From Closterium sp. NIES-65 (lineage: Eukaryota > Streptophyta > Zygnematophyceae > Desmidiales > Closteriaceae), in assembly GCA_948144175.1 (NCBI GenBank), contig CANXME010000213.1, positions 1,488,001 through 1,552,000 on the forward strand: a stretch of 64,000 bases of DNA, read 5' to 3'. Each line of letters starts with the position of its first letter. The first letter of the stretch is position 1. Shown piece after piece: positions 29,408 to 39,810 of the stretch. Made by a program: the position numbers and the translations under genes. The notes under the pieces are model-generated. The model made no database searches and had not been told where the DNA came from. It saw only the letters and a program-made list of their open reading frames with translations.

Positions 29408-30423
29408 ATAGTGCCAGGGACAGGTGGAAGACGCTCACGCGGAGCACGGCGACGAGTGCGAGCAGCACGAACAGGTGACACAGGACGAGACACAGGCGAC
29501 ACCAGACGAGACTCAGGCTCACGACGCTCTGTAAGACCGCATGTCAGACCAGTGTAAGGAGAAGGACCAGGAAGTGGCGAGGCAAGCGGTAGCTGTGACT
29601 GCGACTGGACAGGCGGAGGACACTCTAAGGAGGGAAGAGGACTAGGAGGAGGCGGCTGACCAAGAACCTGCTGAAGGAGCAGAACGAAGTACGACAGCGG
29701 CCGTGAAGCGCCCCCAGAAGAAGCAGAGACTGCACCAGAACCTCCAATCGAACCAGCAGCACCTCCAGCAGCTCCAGGACCTCCAGCAGCACCAGCAGCA
29801 CCTCCAGCAGCTCCAGCACCTCTAGTAGCACCTCTAGTAGCACCAGCACCAGCAGCACCTCCAGCAGCTCCAGGACCTCTAGCACCTCCAGCAGCACCTC
29901 CAGCAGCAGCACCTCCAGCAGCTCCAGGACCTCCAGTAGCAGTAGGGCCTCCAGCTGGCGGAACCTCAACACCAGGAGCTCCACTCCGGAGGCTGCAGTG
30001 CCGAGCGTACCACTCACGTAGCCGCTAAGGGGAGGGAGACTCCGACTACGACACTGCACCCACAGGGCCACCAGCCCCAACTCTAGCAGACACCCCAGCT
30101 CCAGTAGCCCCACGACCGAGGCTGTAACGCTGGGAGTACCACTCACGCAGCTCCTGTGAAGAGGGAGCGCCAACAAGCGCAGTACGGTCAGTCTCAGAAC
30201 CCACAGCCTCAGCTCCTCTAGCCTCAGCACCCCCAGTCGCAGCACCCCCAGGCTCAGCACCCGCAGTCTCCGCACCCCCAGACTTTGTACCCCCAGTCTC
30301 AGTACCCCCGAACCCAGCACCACCAGGCTCAGCACGCTCAGCACCTCGCACAGGACCAGAGTCAACAGCTATCTCGACAGGCTTGACAGGGTCTACCTGG
30401 GAAACACCTGAGGGAGCAGCACC
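29408..30423 (-). pseudogene. IN-RT linker of C6
   Basis: Low-complexity Gly/Ala/Pro coding sequence in broken frames: GGAETG-type repeats (about 30200-30350), then SSQELREWYSQR (about 30130-30165) and a second, stop-containing copy (LREWYARH, about 29995-30030), then a GAAGGA-repeat stretch (29740-29960). Next is SYFVLLLQQVLG (about 29660-29700), equivalent to the conserved RPYFVPLLQQVLGL of C1/C3/C7. It ends with a frameshift near 29408. Confidence 0.75.
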
Positions 30424-30740
30424 CTAGGGAGGGAGAGGGTCTACCGAGGGGACACCTTGGGTGAGGAAGAGCGGCGGGGGGGGGAGCGGGGCAGTGCGGT
30501 AGGGGAAGAGACGGTAAAAGGGTACCGACTCGTCAAAGGTGACATCCTGAGAGGCAAAGACACGACGCGAGGTGGGGTGGTAAAACTGCCAGCCAGGCGC
30601 GTCAGGGACAAAGCCAAGGAAGACATAGGGAACGGCACGGGAGGAGAGCTTGTCCGCGGACGTATCGCGGACAAAGGCTCGACATCCCCAGACTCGGAAC
30701 ACCGACGCATCGCCAACCTCCCCCGTCCAACGCAGGGTAG
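30424..30740 (-). pseudogene. Integrase C-terminal region of C6
   Basis: Resumes from the other side of C7 with LRWTGEVGDASVFRVWG, CRAFVRDTSADKLSSRA, APGWQFYHPTSRRVFASQDV and YRLFPYRTAPLPPPP, then a TAG in place of Gln at 30424. The right boundary is the GCGAG target repeat of C7 (30741-30745). Confidence 0.85.
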
Positions 30741-30745
30741 GCGAG

Positions 30746-30876
30746 TGAGAAAGTGAGAACGATAATGAATAAACTATGAGTGAAGTGGGTACAAGAACTA
30801 ACCCTAATTGGGTTGTACCCCCTATGGGATACCCCACTACAGCCTACACAAAAGCATAAGCTATAATGTTCTGACA
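30746..30876 (-). repeat. 3' LTR of C7
   Basis: 131 bp, minus TGTCAGAACATTATAGC to CTTTCTCA, next to polypurine tract 30877-30889. Confidence 0.93.
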
Positions 30877-31099
30877 CACCCCCATAGGCAAAGTGGGGGA
30901 GAACAGGGGGTCACAAGACCAGTCAAGCAAAGCAAAACAAAGCAAAGCTCAGGGTGGATCACAAAGTCACCACACATTCCGAGAACAAGTACAAGGCCAC
31001 AAGGCCAGTTCATATGCAGGAGTACATATGTATATAAGGCTAGACAAGCAAGAGCAGGTATATATATATGTAACAGTACAAGCAAGATCAAGAGGTGAG
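30877..31099 (-). promoter_or_regulatory. Conserved 3' noncoding segment and polypurine tract of C7
   Basis: GCCTATGGGGGTG on the minus strand at 30877-30889, followed upstream by CCCCTGTTCTCCCCCACTTT and GTGATCCACCCTGAGCTTTG blocks. Same plan as C3. Confidence 0.75.
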
Positions 31100-31635
31100 C
31101 AAGTGAGGCAAGACAGGTACAAGACCCAGCTGGGTGCAGAAGCGCTGATGATCACAAGGCGCAAGTGCCTTGGTGAAGACATCAACAGTGTTGGCCTCAG
31201 AGGCCACGTACGCAAGCCGCAACTGACCACGCTGCTGTAGCTCACGAGCAAGGAAGTAGCGGAGAGCAATGTGCTATGTTCTTTGCTCCAGTCTCTACTC
31301 TCGACACAAGGCCAGCATGGCCTTGTTGTCTACGTACAACACTGGAGGAGAACGAGGCGGCTCTCCGAGGTCAGTCAGCAGGTAGGTGAGCCAGCGAAGC
31401 TCCTGTGCAGCCATGGCCCCAGCGTAGATCTGAGCCTCACAACTGGAGCCGAGAACAGAAGACGAGCGAGTAGCCCGCCACAAGACAGAGCCGGAACCAA
31501 GGCTGAAGGTGTAACCCTGTGACGACCGCTGCGTAGCCTGGTGGTCAGCCCAAGAAGCGTCTGCATGCCCAATGAGGACCACTGGACTGCGCCCTCCAAG
31601 CACTAGCCCCATGCCCGACGTACTGCACAAGTAGC
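31100..31635 (-). pseudogene. RNase H of C7
   Basis: The open frame 31295-31630 encodes GMGLVLGGRSPVVLIGHADA, QGYTFSLGSGSVLWRATRSS, GSSCEAQIYAGAMAAQELRW and LYVDNKAMLALCRE (catalytic Asp kept), then a stop. Beyond it the frame continues through LRYFLARELQQRGQL and VDVFTKALAPCDHQRF to about 31100. Upstream a short deletion removed the AAKRVLRY segment near 31632. Confidence 0.82.
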
Positions 31636-32691
31636 TTACTGCTCTGGTCGGTGTCTCCCAGGAGCAACATAGCGTGCGAGAATGCTAAGAGGGTATGCAA
31701 GGTCAGGTCGTGTGCAGGTCATCAGGTACATGAGGCAGCCAACAAGCTCTGGATATGGGCCACTCGACTCTACGGACTCATCCAAAGGCAGAGCTGAGAG
31801 CGAGTGGCGAGTAGGCAGAGGAGTGGCCTGAGGCGAGGAGTACGTGAAGCCGAAGCGCTGAAGGACCTGCTGCACCATGTGTGACTGAGTCAGGGTAATG
31901 GTGCGGCGTGCTCTGTCCCTGGTGATATGCAAGCCAAGGTAGCTGCGCAGTTCACCCAGGTCTTTGCACGTGTGTCTCTTCTGCAGCTCGGACTTCACGT
32001 AGGCGAGTCCAGCAGTGTCATCTATGGCAAAGACCAAGTTGTCGACGTACACGAGGATGTAGAACGGCGGCAGAGAGGTGTTGGTGCGTAGAAACAGCGA
32101 CGGGTCGGCAGTAGAAGGAGCAAACCCAAGAGCCGCAAGCGTAGTCCTCAGTGTGTCGTGCCACTCACGTGGCGCCTGGCGGAGACCGTAAACTGGACGC
32201 CGGAGGCTCCACTAGGTACCAGGAGGGAACGACCCAGTGAATCCAGGTGGGCGGCGCAGCCAGATCTCCTCGTGCAGGCTGCCGTGCAAGAAAGCTGTGC
32301 TAAAGTCGAGAGAGTGCAGCTCGTAGTCACGGTGAGCAGCAACGTGCAGTAGTACCCGAAGAGTGGTCATCTTCGGGGTGGGAGAGAAGGTCTGAAAGTA
32401 GTCAACTCCCTGCCGCTGACTGAAGCCACGAGCCACGTAACGCGCCTTGAAGACAGGTGGAGAGCCCGGCGGCCGCTTCACTCTGAAGATCCACATGCCA
32501 CTGACGATGTTCGCCCCAGGCGGGGGAACCTCGTCAGCGTAGGTGCCTGTGGACTTCCAGGAAGCCATCTCTGCGTCCATAGCTGCCTGCCACTGAGAGG
32601 AGTAGGGACCCTCTATCGCCTCCGCTAAGGAGCGCGGAGTCGGGATGTCAAGTGCATCCGGGTCTCCCTCAGGGGTAAGCAGTACGGACAC
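31636..32691 (-). pseudogene. RT of C7
   Basis: 32212-32691 encodes the RT N-terminus (STGTYADEVPPPGANIVSG, ARGFSQRQGVDYFQTFSPTP, DFSTAFLHGSLHEEIWLRRP). A CAG-to-TAG change at 32212 stops it in the PGTQWSL motif. The same frame continues to YVDNLVFAIDD (catalytic second Asp replaced by Asn) and LGLHITRDRARRTITLTQSH up to HRPEQ at 31636. Confidence 0.83.
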
Positions 32692-34035
32692 GAGATGAGG
32701 TGAAGCAGCAGCCAGACACTGGAACTCCTCCTGCCTGTCCTCAAGGATGTCCGTGCCAAGGGCACACTCACCTCCGATGGACGGAGGACAGACAAACTCA
32801 GACTCAGCTACAAGACTCGCAGCGTAGTCTAGGCGACAGCGAGCAGCAAAGTCGACGAGCTCAGCAACTAGGGCAGACGCAGCAGTGGACTCGAAAGAAG
32901 GGTCAGTGACGACAGTAGCCAGGAGACGCGTGACAGTAGGACTGGCAGCACGAAGAGAGTCCGAAGAGAGGACTGAGAAGGAGAAGGCAAAGGGGCACGA
33001 AGAGGAGCAGTGGATGGACGCAGAGACATCCAGTGCGTGCCAGAAACAGGAGGAGGACGCTGACGCAAACCACCACCACTAGCGCGAGAAGCACGGACAG
33101 GCGACGTAAGGCGAGACGCAGGCTCACGACGCTCAGCAAGACCTCCAGTAGGACCAGTGTAGGGAGAAGGAGCAAGCAAAGGGGAGGTAGGCTGCAACTG
33201 TAACTGTGACGGGAGAGGCTGTGGACACTCTAAGGGAGGAGGAGGACCAATAGAAGGTGGAAGACCAAGAACCTGCTGCAGGAGTGGAACGAAGTACGAT
33301 CGAGGCCGCGTGGCGACGCCAGACACAGCAGGGACAGCACCAGTACCCCCAGCAGGAGCACCCGCTCTAGCAGCACCTCCAGCAGCTCCAGAACCTCCAG
33401 CAGCACCAGAAGTACCCCCAGCAGGACCGCCAGCGGTAGACTCAGCGCCAACAACCTCAGCAGCACCAGCTCCAGTCGAACCCGCAGGCCAAGCAGCTCC
33501 AGTACTCCCAGTACGAGCGCCTCCGGGACCCGCGACAGCAGCACCCTCAGTAGCCAAAGAACCTCCAGCACCAGCAGCACGGCTCCAGCGCCAGGCAAAC
33601 CACTCGGGCAGCTCCAGTGGAGAGAGTGGCTCCTGCAGAGACGAAGCAGCCGGAGAACCTCCAGGCGTAGCACCTCCAAGCTCAGCACCCCCAGGCTCAG
33701 CACCCCCAGGTGGAGCACTCCCAGGCACAGTACCCCCAGGCGTAGCACCCCCAGGCACAGCACCCCCAAGCTCAGCACCCCCAGTCTCAGCACCCCTAGG
33801 CGCAGCACCCCCAGTCTCAGCACCCCCAGGCTCAGCACCCCCAGCAGCACCAGACTCACCAGTAACCTCCACAGGCTCGACTGCGTCTACCTGGGACACA
33901 CATAAAGGGGCAGGACCCTGAGGGGGGAGGGGGTCTACCTGGTACAAGGAAGATCGGGGGGGGGGGGGGGGGAAAGGACGGAGTGCGGTAGGGGAAGAGG
34001 CGGTAGTAGGGGACCGACTCGTCAAACGTGACGTT
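32692..34035 (-). pseudogene. IN C-terminus, linker and pre-RT region of C7
   Basis: After the TAG at 34036 the frame reads into DESVPYYRLFPYRTP, then shifts in a long G/C homopolymer (about 33956-33972). The shifted frame (32868-33955) carries the GGAETGGA-type repeat linker, PLSPLELPEWFAWRWSR (about 33580-33640), SYFVPLLQQVLGLPP and SPYTGPTGGLAERREPASRL. A deletion near 32960-32970 shifts it again before the conserved RLLATVVTDPSFES block. Confidence 0.78.
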
Positions 34036-36924
34036 CTAGGAGGACAGAACACTGCGAGAGGTGGGGTGGTAGAACTGCCACCCAGGCGCGTCAGGGGGGA
34101 ACCCCAGGAAGACGCAAGTAGCAGCACGAGGGGACAGCTTGTCCGCAGACAAGTCGCGGACAAACGCCCGAGATCCCCAGACCCGGAACGCCGACGCATC
34201 GCCAACCTTCCCCGTCCACAGCAAGGCTGGGGAGGTCTCCGGCCTGGAGACCCTCGGGTGTAGGTTGATCTGATGCGCCGCGTACCTCACCGCAAATGGC
34301 CACAGAAAATGGGGAGCAGCCGCATGCATCATAGACGTACGAGCGACGTCCATGACCATGCCAATGCGGCGCTCAGCAATCCCATTTTGCTGCGGTGAGT
34401 TCGGAAGCGTGAAGGTCTGTTGGATGCCTCGTGCGTGACAGTAGGCTCGCAGAAGGCCAGAGGAAAACTCTCCGCCTCTGTCCAAGTGTAGACGCAGAAC
34501 AGGAAAGTCCGAGCCAAAGCTCTGCCTGAGCTGGAGACGAGCTGCGCGGATCCAGTCGATCAGCACCTCAGTGACATCACCCTTGCTGCGCAAGGGGAAG
34601 ACCGCGGTGTAACGCGAGTAGTCGTCAATAACGAGCAGGAAGTAACGCTCGTGACCCTGTCCACGGACGCGGGCTGGGCCCCACACGTCCATGTGAAGCG
34701 TCTGTAGCGGGGCCTCTGTTGGAGGAAACTGGGAGGAGTGAGGGGCAGCCCACTTGCGCCCCTCGACACAGGGGACACAGGTAGGGCCAGGGCCCTGAGG
34801 AAGGGGAGGGAGGGACCGGGGGAGACCAGAAACAAGAAGACGGGAGGCCATGCCTCTGAGCCGAAGCAGAGAGGGGTGCCAGAGGAGAGTCTCGTGAGAC
34901 AAGAGACGACACGAACAGGGGGCAGACTCAGGACCAGACCTGGACGCTGCAGCAAACACCTGACCCGACACAGCTACCCTACCAGACTCAGCAACTTGAG
35001 GAGACGCAGTGGTCAGTGTGTACAGGCTCGACCCCGGCTGACGGGTAAACGTAGCCAGGTGTCGGCCAGTGCTAGCCTCTGTGCAGTGCGTCACCCGCTG
35101 ACTCGCAAGAGTGAACTGGTGTACTCCCCCATCCTGTAGGTCAGCACCACTCACCAAGTTCGTAGAGAACGAGGGGAGGTAGAGACCAGACAGGGTGCCA
35201 GAGGGAGCCGCCGGACACGGGAGGACTGTGGAGAAGTGAGACAGGACAGGACCCCCAGAGGGGTCAGCCAGAGACACCGCAACCGGCCGACTAAGCGGCG
35301 TGAGTGTGGTGCGGTCCCGAAAGAAGGAGCGAGAAGCCCCATAGTCAAGGGTGAAGGTGAGAGAGGCCGAAGCCGACGCAGTACCTGAGAGCGCAGATTC
35401 ACCAGTACCTGAGGACGCAGACGCACTAGCACCTAGAGCAGCAGCGTCACAAGCACCTAGGGCAGCAGCCTCACCAGTACCTAGAGCAGCAGTCCCAATG
35501 CCCGGATCGGGCGGGAAACACCGGTAACAGTCACCCTCATCACTAATAGACACAGCATACATGGCAGAAAGAAAAGCATCAAAATCAAGATCATAGATAG
35601 CAACTCCTGCCCTAGACAGCTCGCCCCAGCGAGGGATCTCAGTGGCCTCCGGGAACTGGCGACGCCACGCGTCCGTCAGGCGGCCAAAGCAGCGCTGGGT
35701 GGGGTGCGCACCCCCACACTGCTCACCCGCACGGTCGCCGGTGCGCAGGACGTAGGTGCACGGACCAAAACCCCCACCTCGCTGGCGTGTAGTGTACCAC
35801 TCACGGAGCTGCTGAGGGGACAGGGTCTCACGACCGCGGTGCTGCTGCTGGCGCGGGCCACCACCGGAACCACTCCTCTGTGTAGACCCGCGACCAGCTC
35901 CACCGCCACCCCCGCCGCCTCCGCCGCCTCCGCCGCCTCCGCTACCACTGCCGCCTCCGCCGCCGCCTTCACCGCCACCACCTCCGCCACCTCCGCTCCC
36001 ACCACCATCGCCGCCGCCGCCTCCGCCTCCCTTGCCGCCACCGACACCTCCTCCCCCACCTCCACTTCCACCGCCACCCCCACTCCCCCTGCCGCCTCCA
36101 CCTCCACCGCTCCCGCTCGCTCCTCCAATGCCTTTGCCCCCCTTGCCCTTGCCAGAGCGGCGTCTCCCGCTAGGGGCGGACGCCACACCGACCGACTCAA
36201 GACCAAGGAGGTCGGCCGTAGCAGCAGAGGCAACAGAGGGCAGAAGAGGGGAGGGGGAGCACCCCTCAAAGATGGGGGTGCGCGGGTCACCACGAGAGGC
36301 CCCTACAGCAACTATGCTCTTCTCGGCCGCTAGGAGGGACTTCTCGAGGAGGTCAGCAGTGAGAGTGGTGGGACAGACTGAGAGGAAGTGGTCCCTGACT
36401 ACGCGAAGGGAGTCAGGGAGGCGAGTGACTATATAGTAGAGAGTGATGTACATGGGGGGTGGGTTCTTGGCGCAGAACTCAGCAGGAAGCGCAGCACGGT
36501 AGCGAGTGTCACTAGTGCGAAGGTGCGTAATGAGGTCAGCGACTGTGGGAAAGGCAGCAAGGTCAGGGAAGAGGTACGGTAGCATGAGACGGCTCAGTAC
36601 AGCAGTGGCAGGGGAGGAGTAGCGCGCAACTAATGCGTCGTACAAGGTCTGAGCACTCTTGTACTGACTAAAGTGCGCACGCTCGGAGGTAGGGAAATGG
36701 CGACGCACAGCAAGACGTGCAGCAGTGTCGCGCGTGGCCCACTGGGAGCGAACAGTGGCATCATCATCAGCAGCAGGGGCAGGAGAGGCGCCAGAGGTGA
36801 GGTCAAAGAGAGAGAGACCGGCTGCCCTATCGCACTGTAAGAACAGCTGCAAGTCATCTACCCAGACGTCAAAGTCAATGGCTCGACCCTCAGCGTCAAA
36901 AGCGAGGACACTAGGGGTAGCCAT
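34036..36924 (-). CDS. Gag-PR-IN polyprotein of Copia element C7
   Basis: Open frame of 962 residues from ATG 36924 (MATPSVLAFDAEG; the upstream GTG is not needed). Gag domain with LPDSLRVVRDHFLSVCPTTL; Gly-rich tract; LSPQQLREWYTTRQRGG followed by the CX13CX3HX4C motif (about 35690-35765); protease active site is DYGAS rather than DSGAS (about 35340). The GAG-pre-integrase has lost five residues (HRLGH) from WHHRLGHPS, removing a zinc-ligand His. Integrase MDVWGP, LDRGGEF (SDRGGEF in relatives) and QNGIAERR are present. It ends with a CAG-to-TAG stop in LSSQDVTFDE. Protease and integrase are therefore probably defective. Confidence 0.88.
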   Translation of the reverse strand: MATPSVLAFDAEGRAIDFDVWVDDLQLFLQCDRAAGLSLFDLTSGASPAPAADDDATVRSQWATRDTAARLAVRRHFPTSERAHFSQYKSAQTLYDALVARYSSPATAVLSRLMLPYLFPDLAAFPTVADLITHLRTSDTRYRAALPAEFCAKNPPPMYITLYYIVTRLPDSLRVVRDHFLSVCPTTLTADLLEKSLLAAEKSIVAVGASRGDPRTPIFEGCSPSPLLPSVASAATADLLGLESVGVASAPSGRRRSGKGKGGKGIGGASGSGGGGGGRGSGGGGGSGGGGGGVGGGKGGGGGGGDGGGSGGGGGGGGEGGGGGGSGSGGGGGGGGGGGGGGAGRGSTQRSGSGGGPRQQQHRGRETLSPQQLREWYTTRQRGGGFGPCTYVLRTGDRAGEQCGGAHPTQRCFGRLTDAWRRQFPEATEIPRWGELSRAGVAIYDLDFDAFLSAMYAVSISDEGDCYRCFPPDPGIGTAALGTGEAAALGACDAAALGASASASSGTGESALSGTASASASLTFTLDYGASRSFFRDRTTLTPLSRPVAVSLADPSGGPVLSHFSTVLPCPAAPSGTLSGLYLPSFSTNLVSGADLQDGGVHQFTLASQRVTHCTEASTGRHLATFTRQPGSSLYTLTTASPQVAESGRVAVSGQVFAAASRSGPESAPCSCRLLSHETLLWHPSLLRLRGMASRLLVSGLPRSLPPLPQGPGPTCVPCVEGRKWAAPHSSQFPPTEAPLQTLHMDVWGPARVRGQGHERYFLLVIDDYSRYTAVFPLRSKGDVTEVLIDWIRAARLQLRQSFGSDFPVLRLHLDRGGEFSSGLLRAYCHARGIQQTFTLPNSPQQNGIAERRIGMVMDVARTSMMHAAAPHFLWPFAVRYAAHQINLHPRVSRPETSPALLWTGKVGDASAFRVWGSRAFVRDLSADKLSPRAATCVFLGFPPDAPGWQFYHPTSRSVLSS

Positions 36925-36989
36925 GACCACAGTAGACTAGCAGTGCAACAGTAGGGTGAGGGCAGTGCAGCAAAAGAGGCACTGTGCTC

Positions 36990-38160
36990 ACCGGACAGGG
37001 CAGCTCGGGCGGCTCGGTAGTAGGGCAGCTCGGCAGATCGGCGGCTCGGCTACTGGGCGGCTGGGCGGCTCGGCTGCAGTGCGGCTCGGCAGTCCGGCGG
37101 CTCGACTGCTGGGCGGCTCGGCTGCAGGGCGGCTCGGCTGCTGGGCGGCTTGGCTGCAGGGCGGCTCGGCTGCTCGGCTGCTGGGCGGCTCGGCGGCTGG
37201 TTGTCCGGCTGCTCGGTTGCCTGGGCGGCTCGGCGGTGCTTCTGCAGGGCGGCGCGGCGGTCGGCTGCTCGGCTGGGTGGGGCGGGTCGGGAAGCCCGGG
37301 TGGCGGGCGGCGCTGCAGCAGGTGACGGGGCCGCAGATGAGAGCGGCGGGGCCGCAGGTGAGAGCGGGGGGGGGGGGGCGCTAGTGAGAGCAGCGGGGCC
37401 GCAGGTGAGAGCGGCGGGGCCGCCAACGAGAGCGACGGGGCCGCAGGTGAAAGCGGCGGGGCCGCAGGTGAGAGCGGCGGGGCCGCAGCAGAGGGCGGCG
37501 GGGCCGCAGAGAAGGGCGGCGGGGCCGCAGTTGAGGGCGGCGGGGCGGCAGCAGTTGAGGGCGGCGGGGCCGCAGCAGTTGAGGGCGGCGGGGCCGCAGG
37601 TGAAAGCGGCGGGGCCGCAGGTGAGAGCGGCGGGGCCGCAGCAGAGGGCGGCGGGGCCGCAGAGAAGGGCGGCGGGGCCGCAGTTGAGGGCGGCGGGGCC
37701 GCAGTAGTTGAGGGCGGCGGGGCCGCAGCACTTGAGGGCGGCGGGGCCGCAGGTGAAAGCGGCGGGGCCGCAGGTGAGAGCGGCGGGGTCGCAGCAGAGG
37801 GCGGCGGGGTCGTAGAGAAGGGCGGCGGGGCCGCAGTTGAGGGCGGCGGGGCCGCAACAGTTGAGGGCGGCGGGGCCGCAGCAGTTGAGGGCGGCGGGGT
37901 CGCAGTTGAGGGCGGCGGGGCCGCAGTTGAGGGCGGCGGGCCGCAGGAGAAGGGCGGCGACGGGCCGCAGGAGAAGGGCGGCGGCGGGCCGCAGGAGAAG
38001 GGCGGCGACGGGCCGCTTGTGAAAGGGCGGCGCGACGCGGCCGTTAGGGCTGCGCGACGCGGCCGTAAGGGCGGCGCGACGGGCCGATAAGGGCGACGCG
38101 ACGGGCCGCTAAGGGCGACGCGACGGGCCGCTAAGGGCGACGCGACGGGCCGCTAAGAAG
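36990..38160. repeat. GC-rich minisatellite in the C7 5' leader
   Basis: A CGGCTCGGC-rich stretch (36995-37260), then a regular array of units near 21 bp (GGGCGGCGGGGCCGCAGTTGA and variants GCAGGTGAAA, GCAGCAGA, GCAGAGAA) from about 37330 to 37940, and GGGCCGCTAAGGGCGACGCGAC repeats to 38155. Variants occur in a higher-order order repeated about three times. Arg/Pro-rich ORFs in it are ignored. Confidence 0.88.
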
Positions 38161-38275
38161 GGCGCGACCCTAGGCGCGCTTCGGGCAGGGGCAGGACGCG
38201 CCCCGGGCAGGAAAAAAAAAAAGAAGATCGGTGGGCCCTAGGAACAGTTCCCACGAGGGAACCTGCTCGATACCA
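38155..38275 (-). promoter_or_regulatory. Primer-binding site and leader hairpins of C7
   Basis: TGGTATCGAGC at the LTR edge (minus; 38265-38275), followed by a TTCCC/GGGAA hairpin, GGGCCCACCGA, a long T-run and GCGCGCC/GGTCGCGC-type palindromes. The primer site differs from C1/C3 (TGGAATCAGAGC) within the same family. Confidence 0.68.
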
Positions 38276-38406
38276 TGAGAAAGTGAGAACGAGAATGAAT
38301 GAACTATGAGTGAAGTGGGTACAAGTACTAACCCTAATTGGGTTGTACCCCCTATGGGATACCCCACTACAGCCTACACAAAAGCATAAGCTATAATGTT
38401 CTGACA
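38276..38406 (-). repeat. 5' LTR of C7
   Basis: 131 bp, flanked on the right by GCGAG (38407-38411), the direct repeat of 30741-30745. Confidence 0.93.
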
Positions 38407-38411
38407 GCGAG

Positions 38412-38757
38412 GTCTCCGAAACAGAGGCACGGGGCCAGAGGTTGAGCTGATGCGCGGCGTACTGCACTGCAAACAGCCACAGGAAATGGGAAGCAGCCGC
38501 ATGGATCATGGGGGTACGAGCGACCTCCATGACAAGACCAATGCGCCACTCAGCAACCCCATTCTGCTGCAGAGAGGCCGGGAGAGTGAACGTCTGGAGG
38601 ATGCCGTGCTCCACACAGAAGGCTGCCAAGAGGTCAAAGGGTAACTCGCCACCTCTGTCAGAGTGCAAAGGTAGGACAGGAAAGTCCGACTGGAACCGTT
38701 CGCGGAGCTGGAGACGAGCAGCGCGGATCCAGAGGATCAAGACATCAGGGACCTCAC
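38412..38757 (-). pseudogene. Integrase catalytic core of C6
   Basis: Minus frame between C7 and N2: ILWIRAARLQLRERFQSDF, LHSDRGGELPFDLLAAFC (second catalytic Asp), QQNGVAEWRIGLVMEVA (catalytic Glu) and FLWLFAVQYAAHQLNLWP. The reading continues across N2 into 40068 and across C7 into 30740. CCTTG at 38758-38762 is the N2 target repeat. Confidence 0.87.
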
Positions 38758-38762
38758 CCTTG

Positions 38763-39014
38763 TGTCGAGAGTAATAGGCTAAGTTGAAAGAATGGGCCTA
38801 GGCTTAGTAGCCTAGGCCCGTACTTAGGTGTCGAGCGGGTTTTACCCTAGGGGAGAGTATCGAGTGAGTTGAAGAGAAGTTGGGAGAATGTGTGGCTTCA
38901 CTATAGTTTTGAAGTACATATAGCAAAGGAAACACATAAGGTGCACCACCAATACAAAGTTTAAATAACTACACTAACTACAGCTACAGGCAGTTACAAA
39001 TATAAGTTGTGACA
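38763..39014 (-). repeat. 3' LTR of N2
   Basis: 252 bp, minus start TGTCACAACTTATATTTG, plus-strand start TGTCGAGAGTAATAGG. Contains the palindromic block GCCTAGGCTTAGTAGCC also present in the N1 LTR. Confidence 0.92.
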
Positions 39015-39714
39015 CTCCCCCATAACTGCCTGCAGCAGGAGTATGTGCAGAATACAACCTGCAGGTGTACACATGCAAAATAATAACAAGCAAGCAACAG
39101 CAGGTAATGCAGGCGGGCTGACACTAGCTGGTCACCCCCTCCATCTCCTCACCCTCCTCCTTCCCCTCCCCCACACTGCTGCAGAAGCAGCAGAGAAGGG
39201 GGGAAGAGAGGAGAGGTGGAGGGACGGCTGCTTGTTGCCTCACACCCGCCACCCCGGTACCACTCCCCCTGCTCCCCCACATCCTCACACCCTCCCCCCC
39301 CAGCGGCAGCTGCAGCGGTGGGACTGAAAGAAGGAGGAGGGGAAGGGAGAGAGTTGACCCCACACTCCAACACCCTCCACCCCCATACCCTCCTCCCCAC
39401 GGCTGCAGGGAGACAAAGGAAGAAGGGGGTGGGAAGGAAGAAAGCCGCAGAGCGGCGAAAAGGTGTCGGTGAAGATGGGTCAGGGGCGGCTTCAGGGAGA
39501 GCAGGGGCGGAAAGGCCCGTCGCGTGCCAGTGCCACGGGGCGCACGACGGGTAGTAGAAGAAAAAAGGGCCCGATCGTGCGCCTAGGGGCGCACGACGAG
39601 CAGGGCACCATCGTGTGCCACGTGGCGCACGATGGGCAGATGAAGGGCACCGTCGCGTGCCACGGGGCGCGCGACGGGCAGAGTAGGAGTCACACACCCG
39701 TGGGCGGGACTAAG

Positions 39715-39810
39715 TAAAAATCGTCACGCGCCCTAGGCGCGCGACCGAAAAATCATAGCGGAAGCGTAGGGCGGGCCCACAGGCCAGGTCGTAAAAAAGC
39801 TCCGATAACA
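39715..39810 (-). promoter_or_regulatory. Primer-binding site and leader hairpin of N2
   Basis: Minus: TGTTATCGGAGC, T-run, GGGCCCGCCCTACGC, TTTTTCGGTCGCGCGCC and GGGCGCGTGACG, which fold as GCGCGCC/GGGCGCG. This is the block best conserved with N1. Confidence 0.65.

Larger units (their letters stand above)
30746..38406 (-). mobile_element. Copia element C7 (family A), full length, inserted in C6
   Basis: 7661 bp with both LTRs (30746-30876 and 38276-38406, 131 bp each, about three mismatches by eye) and perfect target repeat GCGAG (30741-30745 and 38407-38411). Minus-strand order: LTR, primer site TGGTATCGAGC, repeat-rich leader, Gag-PR-IN, linker, RT, RNase H, 3' noncoding, polypurine tract, LTR. 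The young LTRs contrast with a stop at the IN end, frameshifts, a 15-nt deletion in the HHCC domain and YVDN in RT. Confidence 0.94.
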
